Shown here one piece after another: positions 16,328 to 23,773 of a stretch of DNA of 64,000 bases. The notes under the pieces were generated by a model. It was not told the DNA's origin. It was given only the letters and a program-made list of their open reading frames with translations, and did not search any database. Position 1 is the stretch's first letter; the number at the start of each line of letters is the position of its first letter. Made by a program: the position numbers and the translations under genes. The stretch comes from Actinomycetota bacterium (GTDB lineage: Bacteria; Actinomycetota; Acidimicrobiia; Acidimicrobiales; Ilumatobacteraceae): NCBI GenBank assembly GCA_016213625.1, contig JACQZZ010000016.1:1-64000 (forward strand), read 5' to 3'.

Positions 16328-17106
16328 GCACGCTGGCACTGGTACGTCCGCCCAGCCCTCGCCTGGCCGAGGGTCTGCTCACCCACATGGAACGCACCCC
16401 GGTGAGCGCCGACCTGGCCCTGCAGCAGTGGCACGCGTACGTCGCCGCGCTCGAGGCCAACGGATGGTCCACGGTGCCGGTGGGCGCTGCGCCCGATTGC
16501 CCCGACAGCGCGTTCGTGGAGGACACGATGGTGGTCTTCCGCGATGTGGCCGTGCTCGCCCGCCCCGGCGCCGATGAGCGCAAGCCCGAGGTACCCGCTG
16601 CGGCCGAGGCCGTGCAGGCGCTCGGGTATCGCACCGTCGCCATCGAGGCGCCGGGCACGCTCGACGGCGGCGATGTGCTCAAGGTGGGTTCCACCATCTA
16701 CGTGGGGCTCGGCGGGCGCACCAACGCGGATGGCATCGCGCAACTGGCGGCCGCGTTCGAACCGCTCGGCGCCACCGTGGTCACCGTGCCGATCACCAAG
16801 GTGTTGCACCTGAAGTCGGCCGTCACCGCGCTGCCCGACGGCACCGTCATCGGCTGGGAGCCCGTGGTCGACGACGTGTCGGTGTTCCCCACCTTCCTGG
16901 CAATGCCCGAGGAGAGCGGCTCGCACGTCGTCATCCTCGACGAGCGCACCCTGCTCATCAGCGACGACTGCCCGCAGAGCGCGGCGCTGTTGGAAGCCCG
17001 CGGCTATCGGTTGGTGAAGGTCGACATCAGCGAGTACATCAAGCTCGAGGGCTGCGTCACCTGCCTCTCGGTACGCCTGCGCGACGCACCGAGCACGCGA
17101 ACTTAA
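16324..17106 (+). CDS. ddaH: dimethylargininase (DDAH-like amidinotransferase-fold hydrolase)
   Basis: A 260-residue member of the guanidino-modifying superfamily, predicted to hydrolyse dimethyl- or monomethylarginine to citrulline. LALVRPPSPRLAEGLLTHMER, FVEDTMVVF, GTLDGGDVLKVG, VLHLKSAVTALPDG (catalytic His) and the C-terminal LEGCVTCLSVRL (catalytic Cys) match DDAH proteins along the whole length. The conserved N-terminus lies upstream of the first ATG (16387), so I use the TTG at 16324. This overlaps the smpB stop (TTGA) and implies coupled translation. Its stop overlaps the convergent glycosylase stop in a shared TTAA. Confidence 0.85.
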   Translation: MSTLALVRPPSPRLAEGLLTHMERTPVSADLALQQWHAYVAALEANGWSTVPVGAAPDCPDSAFVEDTMVVFRDVAVLARPGADERKPEVPAAAEAVQALGYRTVAIEAPGTLDGGDVLKVGSTIYVGLGGRTNADGIAQLAAAFEPLGATVVTVPITKVLHLKSAVTALPDGTVIGWEPVVDDVSVFPTFLAMPEESGSHVVILDERTLLISDDCPQSAALLEARGYRLVKVDISEYIKLEGCVTCLSVRLRDAPSTRT

Positions 17107-17675
17107 GTTCGCGACGCGTCCCATGCTGCGCGATACGCGGTCGCCAGCGAGGCGACCGTGTCGTGGGCGTTCAGGCCGCTCGGGTTCGGCAGCACCCACA
17201 GCGCCGCGCACGCGAGAGATTCACCTTGCGGTCCGGCCACCGCCTTCGGTCGCGCGAACGCCTGGCGGTAGGCGGTGAGCCCGAGCACCGCCACCACCTT
17301 GGGACGCATGGCCCGCACCTTTGCCTCGAGCGCCACGGCACCCGCGCGCAACTCGTCGCGGGTGAGCTCGTCGGCGCGGGCGCTGGCGGTGGGCACGATG
17401 TTGGTGATGCCGATGCCCAGCGCCTGCACCATCGCCAGGTCGTCGGGGCGCATGCCGTCGCTCGCGTCGACCAGCGTGGGCGTGATGCCGGCCGTGTGGA
17501 GCGCGGGCCAGAACCGGTTGCCCTTGCGCGCGAAGTGAGCGTTCACGGCCGCGGTCCACAGGCCCGGGTTGATGCCCACGAACAGCAGGCGGACGCGTTC
17601 GCCCGCCAGGTCGTCGACCAGGGCGCCGTGGAACGATTCGAGCTGGGCTCGGGTGAACCGGGCCAGAGGCCTCAG
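17103..17675 (-). CDS. mug: G/U(T) mismatch-specific uracil-DNA glycosylase (Mug/TDG family)
   Basis: A ~190-residue DNA glycosylase removing uracil or thymine opposite guanine. LLFVGINPGLWTAAVNAHFARKGNRFWPALH is the Mug catalytic and DNA-contact block (GINPG). The C-terminal LPNPSGLNAHDT supplies the second active-site motif. No ATG, GTG or TTG lies upstream of the conserved FTRAQLESF block. The only suitably placed codon is CTG at 17675, overlapping the upstream TGA stop (CTGA), so the start is uncertain. It follows the EthD and DUF1330-like genes on the same strand. Confidence 0.8.
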   Translation of the reverse strand: MRPLARFTRAQLESFHGALVDDLAGERVRLLFVGINPGLWTAAVNAHFARKGNRFWPALHTAGITPTLVDASDGMRPDDLAMVQALGIGITNIVPTASARADELTRDELRAGAVALEAKVRAMRPKVVAVLGLTAYRQAFARPKAVAGPQGESLACAALWVLPNPSGLNAHDTVASLATAYRAAWDASRT

Positions 17676-17962
17676 CTCACCACTTCGGAGATCTGCATCA
17701 CCGGCGCGATGTTCGTGTAGTTCGCCACGTCGGCCATCACGTCGCCCATCTTCGGGTTGCCGAAGGCGGCCTGCAACGAATCCATCGAGTCGAAGTAGAA
17801 GCCGACCGCGGCGGCGTTGGGCTGCCCGTCGACACCCTTCTCGATCTCGGTCTTCACCGGGCTGAACGCGCTGTTGCAGAGCGGCACGTGCGTGGCCGCG
17901 TAGTAGTCGTGATCGAAGGTGGTGCCTTCGCCATTCGGGTACGAGACGGTGAGCTTGATCAT
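17672..17962 (-). CDS. EthD family protein
   Basis: A 96-residue ferredoxin-like (dimeric alpha-beta barrel) protein. MIKLTVSYPNGEGTTFDHDYY and HVPLCNSAF are the EthD family start, and GFYFDSMDSLQAAFGNP is the second conserved block. EthD was first seen next to an ether-degrading P450, but its role is not settled. The ATG overlaps the upstream stop by 4 bases, so it is coupled to the DUF1330-like gene. Confidence 0.8.
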   Translation of the reverse strand: MIKLTVSYPNGEGTTFDHDYYAATHVPLCNSAFSPVKTEIEKGVDGQPNAAAVGFYFDSMDSLQAAFGNPKMGDVMADVANYTNIAPVMQISEVVS

Positions 17963-18810
17963 GGGCGCGAAGGATAGGTGCTGGGCTCGCCCGTGATCGA
18001 CGTGTAGAGACGATCGATGCTCGGCCGGGTGATGAGCGTGTAGGTGTCGGCGATGGCGGTCTCGCGATGGGCCTTCTGCGCCTCGAGCCGATCAGGGTCG
18101 AACACCACCGCCATGAACGCCGCGCGACTGGGGAACACGTTGAATCGGATCTGGTCCCACTGGCGACCGTCACCCAGGATGGTGCCCTCCACCTCGGTCC
18201 ACGCGGCCAGGCGCACTCCGTTGGGCACGGCCACCTTGCCCGCGTGATCGGAGTAGGTGGCCATCTCGCCACGGGAGTTCTCGTCCTTGAACTTGATGAC
18301 GTGGATGACCACGACGTAGCCATCGTCCTCCGTGGGCGGATGCGGCACCTCGTCCCACGACGGCGCGTCGGCCGGCAGCTCTGGCAAGGGCATCGGCAGG
18401 CAGCCACACACGATGGTCTCGGCCATGCCGGCCTCCTTGTGGTGGTGCAGTTCCTTGAAGTCGGGGCGTTGCTGCATCTCCAGGAACGCCTTGCGCGACG
18501 GGTACTTCACGATGCCCACGCGGTCCCATTTCGGGGTGTCGTTGAGGAACTGCGTCTCCACATCGGCGAGGAACACGGGCTGGGCACCGATGGCCTTCAG
18601 CGGTCCGAGCGGCGCGTAGCGATCATCGGCTTCCTTGCCCGTGATGTCGCTCTCGCGGCCATCGGCGTAGTCGGCCTTCTCGCGGTACTTCATCAGGTTG
18701 ACCATCCAGATGGGGCCGTCGTCCTCGGGCGCCATCGTGAGCATCTTCATCGCGTAGTCGCGATCGATCTGCCCGTACCGCACCTGCTGACCTGCCACAC
18801 GTTCTGCCAT
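17959..18810 (-). CDS. tandem DUF1330/dimeric alpha-beta barrel protein
   Basis: A 283-residue protein made of two related ferredoxin-like modules (about residues 10-135 and 150-265). Each contains a WDR(V)-type core: PKWDRVGIVKYPSRKAFLEM in the first, and QWDQIRFNVFPSRAAFMAV in the second. This is typical of DUF1330-like proteins, whose function is unknown. I chose the ATG at 18810 because GAGGGG lies 6 bases upstream; an earlier ATG (18831) would overlap the operator. It is the first gene of a three-gene set with the EthD gene and mug, behind a 19-base palindrome. Confidence 0.68.
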   Translation of the reverse strand: MAERVAGQQVRYGQIDRDYAMKMLTMAPEDDGPIWMVNLMKYREKADYADGRESDITGKEADDRYAPLGPLKAIGAQPVFLADVETQFLNDTPKWDRVGIVKYPSRKAFLEMQQRPDFKELHHHKEAGMAETIVCGCLPMPLPELPADAPSWDEVPHPPTEDDGYVVVIHVIKFKDENSRGEMATYSDHAGKVAVPNGVRLAAWTEVEGTILGDGRQWDQIRFNVFPSRAAFMAVVFDPDRLEAQKAHRETAIADTYTLITRPSIDRLYTSITGEPSTYPSRP

Positions 18811-18831
18811 CTCGGTCCCCTCTCCGAACAA

Positions 18832-18850
18832 GTGTCAGTCAGTCTGACAC
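18832..18850. promoter_or_regulatory. 19-base palindromic operator, TetR-type
   Basis: GTGTCAG-TCAGT-CTGACAC is a perfect 7-bp inverted repeat with a 5-base centre, 21 bases upstream of the DUF1330-like start. The size and position fit a TetR-family operator repressing the DUF1330-EthD-mug set. No regulator gene lies next to it. Confidence 0.6.
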
Positions 18851-18877
18851 GAAATTCCGGAGGGTGCCAGCCCGCGC

Positions 18878-19396
18878 TCAGTCGTGCAGAAAGATGCCGC
18901 TGGGGTGGGCGATGTTGTGCAGGTGGTCCACCTGGAATTCGTACAGTGCACGCTCGCCGTCCTTGGCGACCGAGACCACCGAGCGGCTGGCATCGGTGCG
19001 CGCGTGGAGATCGGTGTCGTACGCCTTGCCCACCCACAGGTGCGGGCCCGCGACCGTCAACAGGTGATCGCCCGCACGGAGGTGATCGGCCCGGGCCCAC
19101 TCCCCCGTCGGCAACAGGAACAGTTGGTGCGGTGAGCAGTGGACCACCGCGTCGTCGTCGAGCCGCACCGCGAGCACGGGCGCGTCGCCCTCCGCTCGAC
19201 GGGCGAGCTTCACCTGCACCGCATGCACGTTGCCGTCGGCGTCGAGCGCGTAGGTCGTGCGATGGACGCCACGGTGCAGCTGCTCCACCACATCGGCGAT
19301 GGTGCAGTGGTGACCGTCCATGAGCGCGATGCGCACGTCGCCGGCCACGAATCCCCCGGTCACCGCACTGGGTGTGGGATCCATGCGGAACGTCAT
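18878..19396 (-). CDS. orphan Hint (hedgehog/intein-like) domain protein
   Basis: A 172-residue protein that is almost entirely a Hint fold. FVAGDVRIALMDGHHCTIADV resembles the intein block A region, VHCSPHQLFLLPTGEWARADHLRAGDHLL the block B region with its histidine, and HNIAHPSGIFLHD the C-terminal block G. The position that normally holds the catalytic cysteine before FVAG is glycine (GGFVAG). The final residue is Asp (HD) rather than the usual Asn (HN). There are no exteins. Self-splicing is therefore unlikely; a residual protease, binding or scaffold role is possible. It starts 4 bases after the DUF1203 gene. Confidence 0.7.
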   Translation of the reverse strand: MTFRMDPTPSAVTGGFVAGDVRIALMDGHHCTIADVVEQLHRGVHRTTYALDADGNVHAVQVKLARRAEGDAPVLAVRLDDDAVVHCSPHQLFLLPTGEWARADHLRAGDHLLTVAGPHLWVGKAYDTDLHARTDASRSVVSVAKDGERALYEFQVDHLHNIAHPSGIFLHD

Positions 19397-19400
19397 CGCG

Positions 19401-19886
19401 TCACTGTGTCACACCGCGGACGACCTCGAAGCTCAAGCAGCCGGCGAGCACGTTGCGCACGAGCACGGACTGGATGTCGTCGTGCTCGAACGCTGCGTTG
19501 ATCGCATCGGCGAGCGATTCGTCGACCTCCACGATGCGCGTGTGGTCGTAGGCGATGCGGTGGTCAGCGGTGTACGGGCGCAGCAGCTGCCGGCGATCCT
19601 CGAACTGCGGCGGCACGATGCCATCGGAGAAGCCCGCGCACGCCCCGGCGTGGATGACCACGGGGCCGATCTCCGCGTACACACCGGTCCAGGTGAACGG
19701 CTGCCAGGCGACGATGGCGATCCGCTCCCCCACGGTCGAGTCGCGCAGACAGCACCGCAGCGGCCAGCCGCCCTCGCCGTCGGTGAACGGTTCGATCGGG
19801 TTGCCGCCATGGTCCACGCCGGCAGCGCGGAGCGCGGCGAGACGGGCAGGATCGAGGGCGACGACGACAGGAGTGGTGGTGCTCAT
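19401..19886 (-). CDS. DUF1203 family protein
   Basis: A 161-residue protein of the DUF1203 family, with no established function. VDHGGNPIEPFTDGEGGWPLRCCLRDS near the N-terminus and VVIHAGACAGFSDG, RIAYDHTRIVEVDESLA and LVRNVLAGCLSFEVVR are conserved blocks. The RCCLRDS cysteine pair stands out. The ATG at 19886 has a TACCGT hexamer 7 bases upstream. It is followed directly by the Hint-domain gene, so the two probably form an operon. Confidence 0.8.
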   Translation of the reverse strand: MSTTTPVVVALDPARLAALRAAGVDHGGNPIEPFTDGEGGWPLRCCLRDSTVGERIAIVAWQPFTWTGVYAEIGPVVIHAGACAGFSDGIVPPQFEDRRQLLRPYTADHRIAYDHTRIVEVDESLADAINAAFEHDDIQSVLVRNVLAGCLSFEVVRGVTQ

Positions 19887-19893
19887 GTGGCCG

Positions 19894-19899
19894 ACGGTA
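19894..19899 (-). promoter_or_regulatory. predicted -10 hexamer TACCGT of the DUF1203-Hint operon
   Basis: TACCGT on the minus strand lies 7 bases from the ATG at 19886, with no Shine-Dalgarno in between. Confidence 0.45.
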
Positions 19900-19985
19900 C
19901 GACGAGATGGCCGTCGAGTCTGGCGGGTTTCGGACAGGGCATTTTCCGCGATCCGACGGCCCGAATCCCTGTCACACCCCTTGCG

Positions 19986-19991
19986 TACCTT
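19986..19991 (+). promoter_or_regulatory. predicted -10 hexamer TACCTT of the DUF222/HNH gene
   Basis: TACCTT lies 6 bases from the ATG at 19998. The promoter looks intact although the gene carries a nonsense codon. Confidence 0.4.
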
Positions 19992-19997
19992 CAACCC

Positions 19998-21311
19998 ATG
20001 GACGCCATCACCGAACTCTCACTGCTCGCGCTGCCGCTGGAACGACTGGAGGCAGTCATCTGGGAAGGGTCGGCCAATCTCACCGCCGCCGAGCACGACT
20101 GGTTGCTGGCCGTCGCCGAGTTCGACCGGCGCCGAGGGTGGGACCGGTGGGAGGCGCATTCCTGCGCGCACTGGCTCAGTTGGCAGGTGGGGCTCGACAT
20201 GCGCGCCGCCCGCGAGAAGGTTCGTGTGGCGCACGCGCTGGTGCGGTTCCCGCTCATCGCCCAGGCGATGGCCTCGGGGCAGCTGTCGTACAGCAAGGTC
20301 CGTGCCATCACCCGCATCGCCACCGACGCCACCGAGGCCGAACTGGTGCAGTTGGCGTTGGCGGGTACCACCAACCAGATCGAGCGGCTCGTCTCCGAGG
20401 CCCGGCGAGCCGACCCCGGCCCGGAGCATCGCGAGGCCAAGCAGTGGGCGCAGCGCGGCATGTGGCACGAGGTGCAACCTGACGGGTCGGTCACCATCAC
20501 CCTGCGTCTGCCACCCGAGCAGGCCGCGTCGTTCCTGTCCACCGCAGAGCAGTTCGCGCCGCCGTCCGAGGTGCTGCCCGACGGCACCCGCGACTCGCGT
20601 GCGGCACGCCGGGCCGACGGAGCGGTGGCGATGGCCACTGCTGCACATGCGGCCGAGGCTCGCCCGTCGTCCGAGCCGCGCTACCTGGTCACCCTGCACG
20701 CCGACGTCGATGCGCTGTCGGGCCGAGAGGGCATGTGCGAGATCGAGGGCTTCGGCGACTCCTGAGAACTGCCCATCGGCGTGGCCGCCGCCACCGCGGC
20801 GCGCATGATGTGCGACGCCGATGTGCAAGTGCTGTTCACCAAGGACGGCGAGGCCGTGGGCATGTCGACGAAGTCGTCGGTCGTCACCGGTCGGTTGCGG
20901 CGCCTGGTGTTGGCTCGCGACCGGTGCTGCCAGTTTCCCGGGTGCGGCCGGCGAGCGGGTGTCGACGTGCACCACCTTCGCCACCGCGGCAAGAAGGGGA
21001 ACAACGCGCTCGAGAACCTCACCCTCCTGTGCCGGTTCCATCACCACCGCATGCACGAGGGCAACTGGACCGTCGAGCGGTGCGGCGAGCACCTGGTGTT
21101 CACCGCACCCGACGGTCGCTCGTTCTCCGACAACCCTCGGCCTTCATCCGGGCATGCCGGGCAGGTGTGGAGCAAGGGACGCACCGCCGACGACGGTCGC
21201 AGCCAGTGGTGCGGCGATTCGCTCGACCTCGACCACGCACTGGCGGCACTTGGCTCCGCACCGCGTGAAAACTCCCCAGGAAGCGCGCGAGCGCATCGAC
21301 GATCCGCGTGA
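19998..21311 (+). pseudogene. DUF222 / HNH endonuclease (13E12-type) interrupted by an in-frame TGA
   Basis: The frame encodes a ~437-residue 13E12-repeat protein. A DUF222 region (residues 1-255, with HWLSWQVGLDMRAAREKVRVA and ARRADPGPEH) is followed by a C-terminal HNH nuclease (CQFPGCGRRAGVDVHHLRH and CRFHHHRMHEG). A single TGA at 20763-20765 splits it between GFGDS and ELPIGV. Both sides stay in the same frame, and family similarity continues without a gap. A TGG, CGA or GGA codon mutated by one base would explain it. A separate downstream product could start at GTG 20781. Such genes are often multicopy in actinobacteria. Confidence 0.82.
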
Positions 21312-21347
21312 CGCGGAACTCCCGAGCCCCACACGGCGGGCCGCTGG

Positions 21348-21353
21348 TACCCT
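21348..21353 (+). promoter_or_regulatory. possible -10 hexamer TACCCT for ssrA
   Basis: TACCCT lies 38 bases before the mature tmRNA 5' end, leaving a short leader for RNase P to remove. No clear -35 is seen. Confidence 0.3.
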
Positions 21354-21391
21354 GACAGGGCAAGACCAATCACTACTGCAAGACCAACCAA

Positions 21392-21780
21392 GGGGCTGAC
21401 AGGTTTCGACGTCAGAGTTCCTGGGCGGGCGTGCGACCCGAGTTGCTCAGACTCGCTAAACGGGGCAACCACAAGAATTGCCAACGAGCAGTTCGCTCTC
21501 GCCGCCTGATTTTCAGGTGATCGAAGAGACATCGTGACCAGAAATGGCGCACGGGGCCGATCCACCGCAGCCCGGCAACAGAAGCGGGGGATGACAGCAG
21601 GAAAGACGGCTGACGTCGGGAAAGACCGATGACGATTCGGAAAGACGATTCGTGGGCCGCCGAGTGATCGACGGCCAACCGACCCGCCGGTCTCCCTGCG
21701 TCAGGGAGTGAGTCGGGAATGGTCGTAGCACGGGCGTTCAGCGCCTGATGGACGGGAGTTCGATTCTCCCCAGCTCCACC
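21392..21780 (+). ncRNA. ssrA: transfer-messenger RNA (tmRNA)
   Basis: The 5' end GGGGCTGACAGGTTTCGAC and the 3' end (T arm GGGAG-TTCGATT-CTCCC, then CAGCTCC) form the alanine-tRNA-like domain, with a 7-bp acceptor stem including a G-U pair. Discriminator A and CC are encoded, but the last A of CCA is not (next base G). The tag reading frame starts at GCA 21465 and reads ATTRIANEQFALAA before TGA at 21507. The terminal ALAA is the usual degradation signal. Pseudoknot-forming GC-rich repeats fill the rest. It works with SmpB, encoded at 15827-16327. Confidence 0.95.
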
Positions 21781-21788
21781 GAGTTTCA

Positions 21789-21820
21789 CGAGGCGCCCGG
21801 CTCACCAGCCGGGCGCCTCG
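21789..21820. terminator. perfect hairpin terminator between ssrA and the ACT-domain gene
   Basis: A 14-bp perfect stem (CGAGGCGCCCGGCT pairing with AGCCGGGCGCCTCG) around a CACC loop follows the tmRNA by 8 bases. It lies before the convergent ACT-domain gene's stop at 21827. It lacks a long T run but should stop transcription from both sides. Confidence 0.8.
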
Positions 21821-21826
21821 CTCGTG

Positions 21827-22363
21827 TCAGCCCTGGTCGTCGGCGTCGTCGGTGAGGTCTTCGACGTGCAGGTCGATGCCGAGGTCGGCGGTGAGCGCGC
21901 TGATCGCGTCGAGCACAGCATCGAGGTCAACCGCCACCGGTACGACCAGATGGGTGGTGATCTCGAACTGGCTGATGTCGCCGGACGTGTCGACCGCGGT
22001 GCCGAGGCGAGAGATGCTGATGCCGAACTCGCTGATCGTGGTGGAGATCTGGTGAACGATGCCGGGTCGGTCGTCACCGGTGAAGCGCAGCCGCACCTGT
22101 TGGGCGTCGGGCGCCTCGACCGGTGACTCGATCTGCTCGGCGGTGATGTGCAGACCCCGCTGACGCAGGATCAGCAGGCTGGTGAGCAGTTCGTCGGCGC
22201 GGTCGTCGTCGACGTCGACGACCACCACACCGGCGAAGGTGCCGGAGATCTCGGCGAGTTCGCTGCGCTTCCAGTTGGCTTCGTGGAAGCGGACGACATC
22301 GGCCAACTCAGCCACGACTCCCGCCCGGTCGCGCCCGATGATGGTCAACACCAGTTCGATCAT
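21827..22363 (-). CDS. two-ACT-domain protein (GcvR-like)
   Basis: A 178-residue protein of two ACT domains: residues 1-80 beginning ELVLTIIGRDRAGVVAELADVV, and residues 90-170 with RLRFTGDDRPGIVHQISTTISEFGISISRL. The architecture matches the glycine-cleavage regulator GcvR and similar amino-acid-sensing proteins. There is no DNA-binding or enzymatic domain, so it probably acts by protein contact after binding an amino acid. The acidic C-terminal tail (EDLTDDADD) is weakly conserved. It is convergent with ssrA and not clearly linked to the P450 downstream. Confidence 0.78.
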   Translation of the reverse strand: MIELVLTIIGRDRAGVVAELADVVRFHEANWKRSELAEISGTFAGVVVVDVDDDRADELLTSLLILRQRGLHITAEQIESPVEAPDAQQVRLRFTGDDRPGIVHQISTTISEFGISISRLGTAVDTSGDISQFEITTHLVVPVAVDLDAVLDAISALTADLGIDLHVEDLTDDADDQG

Positions 22364-22403
22364 CTCGCCACTATTGCAGGTGCCCCGTGTCGGCGATCAA
22401 TGG

Positions 22404-23657
22404 TCACTTCAGCGTGTAGCGAATGGGCAGGCGCTTCACGCCGCTGACGAAGCCCGACTTGGTGAGCGCCGAGTCGCCGGCCTGCTCGACCGAGGCGAGG
22501 TGCGGCAGGATCTTGCCGAACAGCGCCTTCAGCTCCATGCGAGCGAGCATCGCGCCCAGGCAGTAGTGCACACCGAACCCGAACGCGAGGTGCTTGTTGG
22601 GCGAGCGGGTGATGTCGAACGCGAACGGATCCTCGAACACGTCCTCGTCGCGGTTGGCCGACCAGTACGACAGGTAGACGTCCTGGCCCTCCTTGATCGT
22701 CACCCCGCTGAGTTCGTAGTCGCGTGCGGCGGTGCGCATGAAGTGCTTCACCGGGGAGGTCCAGCGGATCATCTCGTCGACCGCGGTGCCCATCAGTGAC
22801 GGATCGTCCTGCAGCTTCTTCAGCTGGTCGGGGTTGTCGAGCAGCGCCTTCATCGCGCCGGCCATGGCGTTCGACGTGGTGTCGTGGCCAGCAGTGGCGG
22901 CGATGATGTAGTACCCGAGGGTCTCCTTGTCGCCCATCGGGTTGCCCTCGATCTGCGCGTTGGCGATCACCGAGGCGAGATCGCCACCCGGGTTGGCGCG
23001 GCGGTCGACGGTGAGGTTCGTGAAGTAGTTGAACAGGTCCATCAGCGTCTGCATCAGGCCCGCCATGGCGTCTTCATCGCGCTTGAAGTCGGAGTCGTCC
23101 GGGGCGAACATCTCCTGCGTGAGGCGCAGCATCAGGCCGTAGTCGCTCTCGGGCAGGCCGAGGATGGCGAGGATGACCTGCAGCGGGTACTGCATCGCGA
23201 TGTCGGCCGCGAAGTCGATCTCTCCGCCGGCCGCGCGCATCTTCTCGAGCGCCTCGTCGGCCAGTTCGTCGAGGCGACCCTCGAGCTTGGCCAGGTTCTT
23301 CGGCAGGAACCACTCGGAGGTGACGTTGCGGTGCAGTCGGTGCTCGGGGTCGTCCATCTGCACCAGCGACTTCACCAGGTGGCCGTCGCGCTTGAGGTTG
23401 GCGTCGGACTCCACCGTGCCGAGGATGCACCGGGGTTCGCTGAGGAACTCGTTGTTGTGCAGCTCGATCTCCAGCACGTCGGCGTGCTTGGTGATGGCCC
23501 AGAACGGGGTGACGCCCTCGGCATCCACCCACGAGATGGGGGCCTCCTGGCGCAGCTTCGTGGCCGCTCGATGCCACAGGTCCTCGTCGATGAGGCCCTC
23601 TGGCGAGAACAGCACCAGCTGGGCTTCGGCAATGGTCAGATCGGTCTCGGTGCCCAC
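22404..23657 (-). CDS. cytochrome P450
   Basis: A 417-residue soluble bacterial P450. The I-helix AGHDTTSNA oxygen-binding motif, the K-helix EMIR (ExxR) and the heme loop FGFGVHYCLGAMLARMELKALF with the cysteine ligand are all present. No membrane anchor is seen. The GTG at 23657 is preceded by GAGGGGAG with 7 intervening bases. The sequence resembles actinobacterial CYP124/125/142-type enzymes, which oxidise sterol side chains or branched lipids, but the substrate cannot be fixed from this. No ferredoxin or reductase gene is adjacent. Confidence 0.9.
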   Translation of the reverse strand: MGTETDLTIAEAQLVLFSPEGLIDEDLWHRAATKLRQEAPISWVDAEGVTPFWAITKHADVLEIELHNNEFLSEPRCILGTVESDANLKRDGHLVKSLVQMDDPEHRLHRNVTSEWFLPKNLAKLEGRLDELADEALEKMRAAGGEIDFAADIAMQYPLQVILAILGLPESDYGLMLRLTQEMFAPDDSDFKRDEDAMAGLMQTLMDLFNYFTNLTVDRRANPGGDLASVIANAQIEGNPMGDKETLGYYIIAATAGHDTTSNAMAGAMKALLDNPDQLKKLQDDPSLMGTAVDEMIRWTSPVKHFMRTAARDYELSGVTIKEGQDVYLSYWSANRDEDVFEDPFAFDITRSPNKHLAFGFGVHYCLGAMLARMELKALFGKILPHLASVEQAGDSALTKSGFVSGVKRLPIRYTLK

Positions 23658-23773
23658 GGGATGACTCCCCTCGTCACGTCGTTCCCAACGAACGGCGGCT
23701 CGATTCGAACCGTAGTCAGGGAGGTACCGAACCGATCCAATCGGCGGTACCGGCTGCAGTGCAGCGCGACGGC

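Noticed and set aside
20763-20765. TGA as a selenocysteine codon in the HNH gene
   Set aside because: No SECIS-like hairpin or Sec family is evident; TGA is an ordinary stop throughout the window, and a point mutation is simpler.
23752-23764. GCTGCA-G-TGCAGC palindrome between the P450 and flippase genes
   Set aside because: It is short, lies far from a start codon, and is of a kind expected by chance in GC-rich DNA.
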